Below, piece by piece: positions 52,409-60,892 of a stretch of DNA of 64,000 bases. Below the pieces are notes generated by a model. The model had not been told where the DNA came from. It did not search any database and was given only the letters and a program-made list of their open reading frames with translations. The stretch is from assembly GCA_963691835.1 (NCBI GenBank), contig OY829383.1, positions 2,294,001 through 2,358,000 on the forward strand, given 5' to 3'. How positions within the stretch are numbered: position 1 is the first letter of the stretch; every line of letters begins with the position of its first letter. A program made the position numbers and the translations under genes. The DNA comes from G963691835 sp963691835. Lineage in GTDB: Bacteria; Pseudomonadota; Alphaproteobacteria; Thalassobaculales; Thalassobaculaceae.

Positions 52409-53524
52409 ATGGGCGCCACCTCCTCGTTGTCTTCGCCAACGTCCATGGCCGATGCCGTTCGCGCTTTGGAGCCGCGCTTCTATACCGATCCGACGTTGTT
52501 CGAGCGGGAACGGGAAGCGGTCTTCTTCCGGACATGGCAGTTCGCCGGGCACATCAGCCAACTGACGAGGACCGGCGATTTCTTCACGTTCGAGATCTCG
52601 GATCAGGCGCTGTTCTGTGTCCGTGGCCGGGATGACAAGGTCCGCGCGTTCTACAATGTCTGCGCCCACCGGGGGCACGCGCTGGTGTCCGGAGAGGGGC
52701 ATTGCAGCGTCGTTGTCTGCCCTTACCACGCCTGGTCGTACGAACTGGACGGCCGGCTGCGGAAAGCGAACAACCAGAAGCGGGCTGTCGGCTTCGAGGC
52801 GAGCGATGTGCGCCTCACCGAGGTTCGGGTCGAGGTCTTCTGCGGTTTCATCTTCGTCAATCTGGATCCCGATGCCGCGCCGATGGAAGCGTGGTACCCC
52901 AATGTGGAGGCGGAGTTGCGGGCCTTCGTGCCGTGGATCGACGATCTCAATCCCGTGCAGTGGATCGAGATCGAAGAGGCCTGCAACTGGAAAGTCACCG
53001 TCGAGAACTACAGCGAGTGCTATCACTGCTCCCTCAACCACCCGACCTTCGCCAAAGGGGTGGTGGAGCCGAAGACATACGACATCCAGCCGCAAGGCCA
53101 CTGTTTGCGGCACACCACCACGGCGGTCGATCTCTCACAGCTCTCCCACCCAATCGATGAAAGCCTGCCTCACGCGTCTGACTACTCGAGTTGGTTCCTG
53201 TGGCCGGCGTTCTCGTTCCAGGTCTACCCGGGCGGGCTGCTGAACACCTACCATTGGCGGCCTCGGGAGACGGAGCACACCACCGTCTATCGCGGCTGGT
53301 ACACGCCAGAGGGTGCGGAGAGCGAGGTGGTCGCGCGCATGGCCGACCAGGACCGCCGCACCACGGTCGAAGAAGATATCCGGCTGGTGGAGAGCGTTCA
53401 GCGCGGCATGCGCAGCCGCGGCTACCGGCCGGGACCGCTCATCATCGATCCCGAAGGCGGACTGAACAGCGAGCACTCGATCGCGGCTCTCAACGGTTGG
53501 CTTAAAGACGCGCTGGGGGCCTGA
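52409..53524 (+). CDS. Rieske aromatic-ring-hydroxylating-type oxygenase, alpha subunit (betaine demethylase-like)
   Basis: A 371-residue Rieske oxygenase. The [2Fe-2S] ligands are Cys85-x-His87 (CAHRGH) and Cys104-x2-His107 (CPYHAW). The mononuclear iron site is in ENYSECYHCSLNHPTF (Glu203, His206, His211 region). These features and the length fit the stachydrine/glycine-betaine/carnitine oxygenase group, which removes N-methyl groups or cleaves quaternary amines. The reductase partner is not in the window. ATG at 52409 has GGAG 7 bases before it. It lies downstream of the RpiR gene in the same orientation. Confidence 0.9.
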   Translation: MGATSSLSSPTSMADAVRALEPRFYTDPTLFEREREAVFFRTWQFAGHISQLTRTGDFFTFEISDQALFCVRGRDDKVRAFYNVCAHRGHALVSGEGHCSVVVCPYHAWSYELDGRLRKANNQKRAVGFEASDVRLTEVRVEVFCGFIFVNLDPDAAPMEAWYPNVEAELRAFVPWIDDLNPVQWIEIEEACNWKVTVENYSECYHCSLNHPTFAKGVVEPKTYDIQPQGHCLRHTTTAVDLSQLSHPIDESLPHASDYSSWFLWPAFSFQVYPGGLLNTYHWRPRETEHTTVYRGWYTPEGAESEVVARMADQDRRTTVEEDIRLVESVQRGMRSRGYRPGPLIIDPEGGLNSEHSIAALNGWLKDALGA

Positions 53525-53624
53525 GACGCGGCGTCGACCCCGCGACCATTCGACCGGGTGACGCTCCCTTCATTCTCTCGAAACTGCCCGATACACTTTG
53601 GTGGGAAACGGGGAATAACCGCTA

Positions 53625-54095
53625 GTGCGCGCCTTGATCATTGCAACTGTTCTGATTGCAGTCGGTCTGTTCGGGGGCGGCGCCTGGTATATATCCGGCG
53701 GTTCTTCCAACGCCGTCGCTTTGACGCCGGATGATCGCGCGGTCGTTGCCCTCGGCTCGGAAGTCTATAAGACCCAGTGCGCTTCCTGCCACGGCGCCCA
53801 GCTTGAGGGGCAACCGAACTGGCAGCGGCGCCGGGCCGACGGCCTTCTTCCCGCCCCGCCTCATGATGCGACGGGCCACACTTGGCATCATCCCGACGGC
53901 ATGCTGTTCGCGCTGACCAAATACGGCCCTGGCCCGGCGACGGGCAACCCCTCCTATCGGTCGGATATGCCGGCCTATGAGGACATTCTGGGGGACCACG
54001 AGATCATCGCGGTGCTGTCCTATATTAAGAGCCGCTGGCCCGCTCCTGTCCGGGCGCGGCACGACGACATCAACCGCCGCGCCAACTCCGGGTGA
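53625..54095 (+). CDS. Membrane-anchored class I-type cytochrome c
   Basis: A 156-residue protein with an uncleaved N-terminal anchor or signal (ALIIATVLIAVGLFGGGAWY, residues 3-22) and one haem c site, CASCH at 52-56. The axial Met is probably in RSDMPAYED. EVYKTQCASCHGAQLEGQP is typical of small cytochromes feeding terminal oxidases or dehydrogenases in the periplasm. The start is GTG at 53625, preceded by GGGGAA. It is 5 bases before a second haem protein gene and so is co-transcribed with it. Confidence 0.9.
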   Translation: MRALIIATVLIAVGLFGGGAWYISGGSSNAVALTPDDRAVVALGSEVYKTQCASCHGAQLEGQPNWQRRRADGLLPAPPHDATGHTWHHPDGMLFALTKYGPGPATGNPSYRSDMPAYEDILGDHEIIAVLSYIKSRWPAPVRARHDDINRRANSG

Positions 54096-54100
54096 ATGCC

Positions 54101-54556
54101 ATGTCTTATCGTCTGCTCGCCTCAACCGTTCTTGTGGTCGCCGTCTCGGGCGCCGCGTCGGTCGTCCATGCCCACAAGGGGGCGACGGGGGTTGTTAAAG
54201 AGCGCATGGATGCCATGGAGAGCATCGGCAAGGACACCAAGGCGCTCGGCCGGATGTTTCAGGGCAAGGCGCCCTATGACGCCGGACAGGTAAAGGTCCT
54301 GGCTGAGCGCATCGCCGGTCACTCCGGGGCGCGCATGAACGCTCTCTTCCCCGACGGGACAAAAGCCTCGCCCAGTGAAGCCAAGACACTGATCTGGTCC
54401 GAATGGGAGCGGTTCGGCCGGATCTCAATGGCGCTGGAAACGGCGGCCCTATCTCTTGCCGCCAAGGCGTCTGAAGGGTCGGATGTCGCCAAAGCCCCCT
54501 TCGTGGAGATGGCGGGCACCTGCAAGGATTGCCATAAACGCTACCGGGAAGACTGA
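54101..54556 (+). CDS. Cytochrome c'-like periplasmic haem protein
   Basis: A 151-residue exported protein. The signal peptide (LLASTVLVVAVSGAASVVHA) ends near residue 24. The C-terminal CKDCH (141-145) binds one haem, followed only by KRYRED, the layout of cytochrome c' four-helix bundles. RMDAMESIGKDTKALGRMF forms the first helix. Such proteins bind NO or serve in electron transfer. It begins 5 bases after the preceding cytochrome gene and ends near a bidirectional terminator. Confidence 0.88.
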   Translation: MSYRLLASTVLVVAVSGAASVVHAHKGATGVVKERMDAMESIGKDTKALGRMFQGKAPYDAGQVKVLAERIAGHSGARMNALFPDGTKASPSEAKTLIWSEWERFGRISMALETAALSLAAKASEGSDVAKAPFVEMAGTCKDCHKRYRED

Positions 54557-54589
54557 CCGGTCCGTCGTTTCGGACTGGAAAAGAAAAGA

Positions 54590-54612
54590 CCGGCCGCGAT
54601 GGTCGCGGCCGG
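54590..54612. terminator. Bidirectional terminator between cytochrome and permease genes
   Basis: CCGGCCGCGA and TCGCGGCCGG pair perfectly (10 base pairs, TGG loop) between two convergent genes. In the minus direction CTTTTCTTTTCC follows, so it ends the permease transcript well; in the plus direction the tail is weaker. Confidence 0.8.
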
Positions 54613-54640
54613 CCGTATGTATTTCCAGGTTTTTCTGAGG

Positions 54641-55666
54641 TCAGGCAACGAACCCGTACAAGCTTCCCATGGCAAATGAGCCGACCATGGCAAAGCCGAG
54701 ATAGGCTAGGAAGACCGGCGGGCGCGCCAGGGCCCAGACTGCCATCGCCGCAGGGATGGAGCTGACGCCACCGGCCAGGAGGAAGGCCATGCCCGCACCC
54801 GGCGCCATGCCCTGCTCGATCAGGCCATTGACGAGCGGTAGGGCGGCGTAGCCGTTGAGATAGGCGGGCACGCCCACCAGCGTCGCACCGACTACCGGCA
54901 GCCAGCCGTCACCGCCGATGTAGGTGCTGACCGTCTCCGCCGGAACATAGGCAATCATCAGGCTTTCCAGGAAGAAGGCCACCGCCAGCCACTTGCCCAG
55001 GAACAGCGTGCTGCTGATCGAGGAGTCGGCGAAGTCCTTCCGCCGCTTCTCTTCCCGCCAGAACGGCCACACGATCTCCTTCGTCCCGCGAACGGCAGAC
55101 GCGCCGCAGCCACCGTTGCCCACACCCTCCCGCAGCGGCGTGGTGAACATCCCGCTCGCCATCAGCGCATAGGTGCCGAAGCCGCCGAGAAGGCCGACGA
55201 AGATCGCCGCGAACACCTTGAAGGTGGCGAAGTCGGCGCCGAGCGTTCCCGCCGTCAGCAGATACATCGACGGGTCCATCAGCGGTGAGGCGAGCCAGAA
55301 GGCCATGACCGGGGCCAGCGGAACACCCATCGCCAAGAGGGCGGCGATCAGCGGAATGACCCCGCACGAGCAGAAGGGCGACAGCGCCCCCATCAAGGCG
55401 GCGAAGATGATCATGATCGACTGCCGGCCTGAGAAGGCCTTGGCGATCAGCGCATCAGCCCCGCTCGCCTTGGCATAAGCGGCGACGGCAATCGACAGAA
55501 ACAGGAAGATGGAGACGTCGATCAGGGCGATGCCAACGAACTCCGCACTCTTCAGCGCCTGCTCCTGGCTGGCGATCGCCAGGATGGCGAAGGCCACGAG
55601 CGCAAACAGAAGAACCGGGTCGAACCGGCCCACCGCGCGACGGGTGGCGAGGGCAATGGCGGTCAT
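54641..55666 (-). CDS. DUF318/ArsP-type permease
   Basis: A 341-residue integral membrane protein with about eight segments, including IMIIFAALMGALSPFCSCGV (two cysteines in FCSCG). FCSCGVIPLIAALLAMGVPL and LASPLMDPSMYLLT are the diagnostic DUF318 blocks. Relatives are ArsP (trivalent organoarsenical efflux) and copper/zinc exporters. The adjacent ArsR-family regulator supports metal or metalloid efflux; the ion is not determined. ATG at 55666 is preferred because it gives the normal N-terminus. It lies 26 bases after arsR. Confidence 0.87.
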   Translation of the reverse strand: MTAIALATRRAVGRFDPVLLFALVAFAILAIASQEQALKSAEFVGIALIDVSIFLFLSIAVAAYAKASGADALIAKAFSGRQSIMIIFAALMGALSPFCSCGVIPLIAALLAMGVPLAPVMAFWLASPLMDPSMYLLTAGTLGADFATFKVFAAIFVGLLGGFGTYALMASGMFTTPLREGVGNGGCGASAVRGTKEIVWPFWREEKRRKDFADSSISSTLFLGKWLAVAFFLESLMIAYVPAETVSTYIGGDGWLPVVGATLVGVPAYLNGYAALPLVNGLIEQGMAPGAGMAFLLAGGVSSIPAAMAVWALARPPVFLAYLGFAMVGSFAMGSLYGFVA

Positions 55667-55692
55667 CTTTGCGCTCCTTTCGCGCGTTATTG

Positions 55693-56064
55693 TCAGGCGA
55701 CGTCGTTCGCCGGACCGTTTTGTTTTCGGGCCGTGCAAGTCCGGTCCGCGTCGTCAGCCGATCCAGCGGCGTGTCCAGCCACATCGGCACAGCATTCCCG
55801 CAACAGAAAGCCGAGCGTCTCGTCCATCGCCTCGGGAATTGCGATGCAGTGAAGCGTCGTCCCGGCCCGTTGTTGGCGCACCAAACCCACCGAGATGAGC
55901 TTGGAGAGATGATGCGATAGAGTCGACCGGGCGACGCCCGTCCGCTCATGCACTTCTCCGACCGTGAGGCCGTCGCCGCCCGCCCGGACCAGAATCCGGA
56001 AGACGGCAAGCCGGGTTTCGTTCCCGAGGGTCTCAAGTCGAAGGGCTGTCGTTGCAAGGTCCAT
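55693..56064 (-). CDS. ArsR-family metalloregulator
   Basis: A 123-residue winged-helix repressor. LGNETRLAVFRILVRAGGDG opens the domain, GVARSTLSHHLSKLISVGLV is the recognition helix, and RAGTTLHCIAI is the wing. The canonical ELCVCDL metal site is absent. Instead, cysteines cluster near the C-terminus (RECCADV and a later Cys), which may form another metal site. It is upstream of the permease and likely represses it until metal binds. A strong palindrome lies 36 bases upstream. Confidence 0.9.
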   Translation of the reverse strand: MDLATTALRLETLGNETRLAVFRILVRAGGDGLTVGEVHERTGVARSTLSHHLSKLISVGLVRQQRAGTTLHCIAIPEAMDETLGFLLRECCADVAGHAAGSADDADRTCTARKQNGPANDVA

Positions 56065-56099
56065 GACGCCTATGTAGACACACTCACCGAATTTGTAAA

Positions 56100-56121
56100 T
56101 CGATATTTCTAGAATTATCGA
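56100..56121. promoter_or_regulatory. 22-base near-perfect palindrome, candidate ArsR operator
   Basis: Arms TCGATA and TATCGA flank a TCTAGA centre. Only one symmetric position pair fails to match in 22 bases. It lies between the divergent arsR and uracil-DNA-glycosylase-like genes, 36 bases from the arsR start and 12 from the other gene. Confidence 0.65.
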
Positions 56122-56132
56122 AATAAGGTTGA

Positions 56133-56777
56133 TTGCCGCCTGATAGTGGATGGGGGAAACTGACCGAAGGCGTTGGAGAGACTGGCATAACCGAACTCGA
56201 TACCCTGTTGGAGGAGGTCCGCGCTTGCCGGGTCTGCGAGGCGCATTTGCCCCTTGGGCCGCGTCCGGTGGTGGTTGTCCGTCCCGCCGCGAAACTCCTG
56301 ATCATCGGCCAGGCCCCCGGGACCAAGGTGCATGAGAGCGGCATTCCCTGGAACGACCGCTCCGGCGACCGGCTGCGGGATTGGCTCGCTGTCGACCGGG
56401 AGACATTCTATGACCCGGACCGGATCGCGATCATGCCGATGGGGTTCTGCTATCCGGGGGTCTTGCCCAAAGGGGGAGACAAGCCGCCCCGGCCGGAATG
56501 CGCCCCGCTCTGGCATGACCGTTTGCGGCCGTTCCTGCCGAATGTGGGGCTGACGCTGCTCGTCGGCGGATACGCGCAGAAACACTACCTCGGCAAACGC
56601 GCGGCCAAGACTCTGACCGAGACGGTTGCCGCTTGGCGGGACTTCGGCCCGGATATCTGCCCGCTTCCCCATCCGAGTTGGCGGAGCACAGGGCTGGTCA
56701 GGAAGAACCCTTGGTTCGAGGCGGATCTGTTGCCAATGCTGCGGGCCAGGGTCGCCGAGTTGGTTGGGGCGCCCTGA
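56133..56777 (+). CDS. Uracil-DNA glycosylase-superfamily protein
   Basis: A 214-residue member of the uracil-DNA glycosylase fold. LLIIGQAPGTKVHESGIPW gives the catalytic-water and phosphate loop, IMPMGFCYPGV follows, and LPHPSWRSTGL is the late DNA-binding HPS motif. CRVCEAH at the N-terminus resembles part of the iron-sulfur site of family 4 enzymes, but the remaining cysteines are not in the classic spacing. Excision of uracil from DNA is likely, though unproven for this subgroup. No ATG suits; TTG at 56133 has AAGG just upstream. Confidence 0.85.
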   Translation: MPPDSGWGKLTEGVGETGITELDTLLEEVRACRVCEAHLPLGPRPVVVVRPAAKLLIIGQAPGTKVHESGIPWNDRSGDRLRDWLAVDRETFYDPDRIAIMPMGFCYPGVLPKGGDKPPRPECAPLWHDRLRPFLPNVGLTLLVGGYAQKHYLGKRAAKTLTETVAAWRDFGPDICPLPHPSWRSTGLVRKNPWFEADLLPMLRARVAELVGAP

Positions 56778-56779
56778 CG

Positions 56780-57169
56780 GTGGCGCGCTATGACCGCGAG
56801 GAGACCCTGCTGCCGCCAGACCCTCGGGGCGGGAACCGCGCGTCGAAGGTGGATGCGAAGGGTGACACGCAGTCGGACGGAACACCGCTCGGGCCATGCC
56901 CGCTTTGCGGCCGGGAAATGTTCGCCGGACCGAGTGTTGACCGGCATCACTGGATTCCCAAGTCGGAAGGGGGCCGCGACTGGTCCTGGACCCACACGAT
57001 TTGCCACCGGAAGCTCCACGCGACCTTCGACGAGAAGACCCTGGCCCGCGACTACCCGGACGCCGAGTCCCTGAAGGCCCATCCGGAGATCGCCCGCTTC
57101 ATCAAATGGGTCGCCAAAAAACCCCCACGCTTCCGCAGCGCCCACCGCCGGTCCCGGCGGACGCGCTAA
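56780..57169 (+). CDS. HNH nuclease-like protein
   Basis: A 129-residue protein. CPLCGREMFAGPSVDRHHWI, then CHRKLHATF, give two Cys pairs with a His-His-Asn/His site of the HNH/ββα-metal type. The C-terminal tail is basic (RFRSAHRRSRRTR). The GTG start lies two bases after the glycosylase-like stop, so translation is coupled. It may be a DNA-processing enzyme acting with that gene, although small HNH proteins have varied roles. Confidence 0.75.
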   Translation: MARYDREETLLPPDPRGGNRASKVDAKGDTQSDGTPLGPCPLCGREMFAGPSVDRHHWIPKSEGGRDWSWTHTICHRKLHATFDEKTLARDYPDAESLKAHPEIARFIKWVAKKPPRFRSAHRRSRRTR

Positions 57170-57251
57170 AGGTACAGTAAATCACTAAATAGTTGATTAT
57201 TTCATATGATCCGGCTTTCTTAAGAGCGTGTTTGAACATTGAAATCACTAC

Positions 57252-57749
57252 ATGCTTAGATCCGTTCGCACCTATCGACGGTGGCTGGCGGGACAGACGG
57301 TAGTTGTGCCTTACGGATGCTACGTCGCTTTTCATCTGCCTCATATGCTCGTGTGGCTCATTTGTCTGGCTTTCCTGGTAGGGGCGACGTTCTTCCAGTT
57401 CCGGCTTCTCACCGTTGAGCTTCCGTCGAGCACGTTTATCGACTTTGGGGCGGGGACGACGTTCATAGCGCTACCGCTTGCGGGCGGCTTGGCGGTTCTT
57501 TCCGTCGTGCTGCATGACGTCGTCCGTGTCGCGAATCCGATCAATCGCTGGGCGCTGGTTTCGCTTGTGTTGACGATCGCGCTTACGATCCCTGCCGTCG
57601 TTCTCGATTTAGCGACTTGGTCCGAGATGTCGGCACGTGGCTTTATCCCGTGCAGCGATGTGCTCTCGGAATCTGATCCGGGCGCATACGGATACGGCGT
57701 CTCTTCTGCGGCGTGCGTCGAAGGCCAGCTTCCGGCTGATGGCGGGTGA
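57252..57749 (+). CDS. Small membrane protein of unknown function
   Basis: A 165-residue protein with three predicted membrane segments: MLVWLICLAFLVGATFF (about 32-48), a second at about 66-90 (FIALPLAGGLAVLSVVLHD), and WALVSLVLTIALTIPAVVL at about 100-118. The C-terminal 45 residues, with two cysteines, appear soluble. It is not recognised. An AT-rich stretch of about 80 bases before it probably holds the promoter. It is convergent with the acetyltransferase gene 20 bases away. Confidence 0.65.
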   Translation: MLRSVRTYRRWLAGQTVVVPYGCYVAFHLPHMLVWLICLAFLVGATFFQFRLLTVELPSSTFIDFGAGTTFIALPLAGGLAVLSVVLHDVVRVANPINRWALVSLVLTIALTIPAVVLDLATWSEMSARGFIPCSDVLSESDPGAYGYGVSSAACVEGQLPADGG

Positions 57750-57768
57750 ACCAAAGACCCCAACGGCT

Positions 57769-58329
57769 TCAGAGCTCCCGGACCATCGCCACGCGCGCTG
57801 ACATGTCGAGGCCCATTGCGGCTTCGTGGGCGAAGAGGGGGCCGAAGCGGGGATCGTCTTCGTCTACGGTGAGGTCCGCGAAGCCGAGGCGGAGGTAGTA
57901 GGGCCGGTTGAAGGGCACATCGGTGAAGGTGGTCAGTGTGACCCGGCTGACCCCCCGGCCCCGGTAGAAGTGGAAGGCGCCGTCGAGGATCCGCCGGCCG
58001 ACGCCGCGCCGCTGCCATGCCGTGGCCACGGAGATCTGCTGGAGGTGGAGGAGGCCATCCAGGTCGCTGAAGGCCGCGTGCCCGACCGGTTTGTCCGCGC
58101 TGTCGGTGGCAACCCACAGTAGGCCCGCGTCCTCCCGCGTGACGAAGAAGGATAGTGGTTCCGGCTCGCTGTCCGCGATCCAGGCGTGCCGGGTTTGGCG
58201 GAAAAGCGCCTTTGCCTCCACATCCACGTCCCGGACGGCCGACAGCTCGTCCGGCCGGGCGCGGCGCACATAGAACGGCGCCGCGCCCGTCTCTTGGTTC
58301 CGCTGCGCGTCCGGGCCGCCGCCCGGCAT
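57769..58329 (-). CDS. GNAT-family N-acetyltransferase
   Basis: A 186-residue acetyltransferase. The acetyl-CoA-binding core is clear: LHLQQISVATAWQRRGVGRR with Q/R-x-x-G-x-G/A at WQRRGVGRR. LYLGF-like YYLRLGFADL is the last strand. The acceptor is unknown. It overlaps the thiolase stop by one base (TGATG), so translation is coupled to that gene. The start ATG at 58329 may be preceded by others; an internal start is possible because the first 20 residues look unordered. Confidence 0.87.
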   Translation of the reverse strand: MPGGGPDAQRNQETGAAPFYVRRARPDELSAVRDVDVEAKALFRQTRHAWIADSEPEPLSFFVTREDAGLLWVATDSADKPVGHAAFSDLDGLLHLQQISVATAWQRRGVGRRILDGAFHFYRGRGVSRVTLTTFTDVPFNRPYYLRLGFADLTVDEDDPRFGPLFAHEAAMGLDMSARVAMVREL

Positions 58330-59495
58330 CAGCGGATCGGCTCGAGGATCGAGACGAAGTTAGCGACGGCGGCACCGCCCATGTTGAAGATCCCGGCGGT
58401 CTTCGCGCCTGGGATCTGCATCTCGCCTGCCTCGCCCCGCACCTGCATGGAGGACAGGATGTGCATGGACACGCCCGTGGCACCGATCGGATGACCCTTC
58501 GCCTTCAGCCCGCCGGACGGATTGACCGGCAGTTTGCCGTCCTTCTGGGTCCAGCCCTCTTTCAGGGCCCGCACGCCTTCGCCCGGCTTGGTCAGGCCCA
58601 TGGCCTCGTACTCAAGCAACTCCGCGATGGTGAAGCAGTCATGGGTCTCGACCAGCGAGAGATCGTCCAACGTCATGCCCGCATCGGCGAGCGCCTTGCC
58701 CCACGCCTGGGTGCAGCCCTCGAACTGGATGATGTCGCGCTTGGACAGGGGCAGGAAGTCGTTCACATGCGCCCGGGCGCGGAATGCCACCGCTTTGTCC
58801 CGGCCAAGCGCCGTCTCCACATCGGTCAGGACCAGCGCCGCCGCACCGTCTGAGACGAGCGAGCAGTCGGTCCGTTTTAGCGGACCGGCGACCAGCGGGT
58901 TCTTATCGGACACGGTGTTGCAGAACTCGAAGCCGAAATCCTTGCGCATTTGCGCCCAGGGGTTCGACACGCCGTTCTTGTGGTTCTTGGCGGCGATCAT
59001 GGCCAGCGCTTCGGACTGGTCGCCGTAGCGCTGATAGTACTGCTGGGCGATCTGACCAAAGACCCCGGCGAAGCCGCCTTCGATGCCCGACTCCTCCTTG
59101 AGGTAGGAGGCGGTGAGCAGTGTGTCGCCGATCTCCTTGCCGGAGATGCTGGTCATCTTCTCGACACCGACGCACAGCACGACCTTGCCGCGGCCCGCCT
59201 CGATGAAGTCCACACCCTGGTGAACGGCGGCGGAGCCTGTGGCACACGCGTTCTCGACCCGGGTCGCGGGCTTGAAGCGGAAGTCATCGCTCGCCTGGAA
59301 GACCAGACTGGCGGTGAAGCCCTGCTTGGAGAAGCCGCCGCCGAAATGGCCGAGATAGACCGCGTCAACGTCCTTGGGCTCGAAACCGGCATCGGCCACC
59401 GCCTCGGCGGCGACCTTCACGATCATGCTTTCGACGTCCTCAGCCTCGTGCTTGCCGAAGGGCATATGGGACCAGCCGACGATACAAGCGGTCAT
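58329..59495 (-). CDS. Thiolase-family acetyl-CoA acetyltransferase (SCP-x-like)
   Basis: A 388-residue thiolase-fold enzyme. The nucleophile Cys is in RVENACATGSAAVH, THDCFTIAELLEYE carries a catalytic His region, and GHPIGATG the second His. LVSDGAAALVLTD is also typical. The group resembles SCP-x/lipid-transfer thiolases used in degradation of acyl-CoA esters. Its neighbour encodes a GNAT acetyltransferase, translationally coupled. No other beta-oxidation genes are adjacent. Confidence 0.9.
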   Translation of the reverse strand: MTACIVGWSHMPFGKHEAEDVESMIVKVAAEAVADAGFEPKDVDAVYLGHFGGGFSKQGFTASLVFQASDDFRFKPATRVENACATGSAAVHQGVDFIEAGRGKVVLCVGVEKMTSISGKEIGDTLLTASYLKEESGIEGGFAGVFGQIAQQYYQRYGDQSEALAMIAAKNHKNGVSNPWAQMRKDFGFEFCNTVSDKNPLVAGPLKRTDCSLVSDGAAALVLTDVETALGRDKAVAFRARAHVNDFLPLSKRDIIQFEGCTQAWGKALADAGMTLDDLSLVETHDCFTIAELLEYEAMGLTKPGEGVRALKEGWTQKDGKLPVNPSGGLKAKGHPIGATGVSMHILSSMQVRGEAGEMQIPGAKTAGIFNMGGAAVANFVSILEPIR

Positions 59496-59586
59496 GACGT
59501 TTCCTTTCCGCGTCCGTTCTGTCTCTCGTTGGCGCTTTCCTTAGCACATATGGAGGCGGGGGAAAGTGCGCCGAAGGGGATGGATG

Positions 59587-60795
59587 TCACGCCGCGGCGT
59601 CAAGAACGGCGCGGTGTACGATCCGGCCGGCGGCGAGTGTCGCGGCAATCCGGGCCGGGCGGGCGCGCACGGCATCCGCGTCGGCCGGGGCTACCAGGAC
59701 CAGGTCCGCCCGCTGTCCGACGGCCACCTCGCCCCTGTCCGCCAGCCCGGCTGCCCGCGCGGGCGCCGTTGAGACCAACGCCCAGGCATCCTCGAACGTG
59801 GCATCGCCCTCGGCGGCCAGCACGTAGGGCGACTGGACCAGGGCAGGATAGTAGTAGTCGGAGACGATGGTCTGGCAGAGACCTTCCCGCACCTCATCGG
59901 CGGCGCGAACGCCCCGGCCGGACAAATGACTGCCGCCCCGCAGAATGTTCGGCGCACCGAAGACGGCGAAGCTGCCCATGTCCCGGCTCGCCCGGCTGGT
60001 CTCCCGGTTCATGGGGAACTCGGCGATGCCGCAGCCCAGATCGCCGTAGTACTTGCGCCGCTCCACCGTGTCGTCGTCATGACTGGCCATAGGGATGCCG
60101 GCATCCCGGCCTGCGGCGGCCAGGCGGTCGATGGAGGCCGGGACCTCGTCCGCCCGGGCGGCAACGGACTCGACCTTGGCCGTGAAGGCAGCGTGGTCCA
60201 AACCGCTCCGGTCCAGATAGGTGCTGAGAGGCTCCCCTTTCTGGATCTTCCGGAGGATGTCGGGGGTGTGGTCGTTGAAGGCCAGGAGGTGGATGTCACC
60301 GCCCGCGATCCAGCCTGTGATCTCGTCCTCGGCCTCCAGGTTGAAGGTCTCCTGACGCATGTGAAGGCGCGTATCGCAGAGAAGGCGGTCCCGTCCTGCC
60401 CGCAGACCCTCGACGATCTCGACCACCGAGTCCCGGCTCCGCAGGCCTGGCTCCCACGAATAGGTGACCGCGTGATAGGCGGTGGTGATGCCGTTGGCGA
60501 CGAGCTGCCGGTCGGTGTCTTCCAACGCCACGGCGATCGGAAAGTGGACGCCCGGCCGGGGCATGATCTGCCGCTCGAACGCATCGCCGTGGAGATCGAC
60601 GACACCGGGCAGGAGATGATGACCGCGTCCGTCGATGCGGATGGCGCCGTTCGTGGTGCTGGAGCCGCCGACTTCGGTTATCTGCCCATTCTCGATACGG
60701 ACGGTGGTCTCGACGAGTCCCTCTCCCGGCAGCAGCGCCTTTGCACCTTCAATGACGATCGGCTCCATCGGCCGGTGGGACGCGGCGTTGGTCAT
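59587..60795 (-). CDS. phnM: Alpha-D-ribose 1-methylphosphonate 5-triphosphate diphosphatase
   Basis: A 402-residue amidohydrolase of phosphonate use. VDLHGDAFERQIMPRPGVHF contains the metal-binding HGD site and is typical of PhnM; TTAYHAVTYSWE and SHDDDT are further metal regions. PhnM removes diphosphate from ribose-phosphonate triphosphate before C-P lyase acts. None of phnGHIJKL is in the window. ATG at 60795 gives the family start and is preferred to a longer frame. It is divergent from a DUF1045 gene. Confidence 0.95.
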   Translation of the reverse strand: MTNAASHRPMEPIVIEGAKALLPGEGLVETTVRIENGQITEVGGSSTTNGAIRIDGRGHHLLPGVVDLHGDAFERQIMPRPGVHFPIAVALEDTDRQLVANGITTAYHAVTYSWEPGLRSRDSVVEIVEGLRAGRDRLLCDTRLHMRQETFNLEAEDEITGWIAGGDIHLLAFNDHTPDILRKIQKGEPLSTYLDRSGLDHAAFTAKVESVAARADEVPASIDRLAAAGRDAGIPMASHDDDTVERRKYYGDLGCGIAEFPMNRETSRASRDMGSFAVFGAPNILRGGSHLSGRGVRAADEVREGLCQTIVSDYYYPALVQSPYVLAAEGDATFEDAWALVSTAPARAAGLADRGEVAVGQRADLVLVAPADADAVRARPARIAATLAAGRIVHRAVLDAAA

Positions 60796-60892
60796 CGGTC
60801 TTCTCCGGGATTGGGTGGCGTGCGATAAGGCGACACTACCTGGACCGGATGACAGGGTGATGTCCAGGAATTCCCGTGACACGGAGGGCAGG

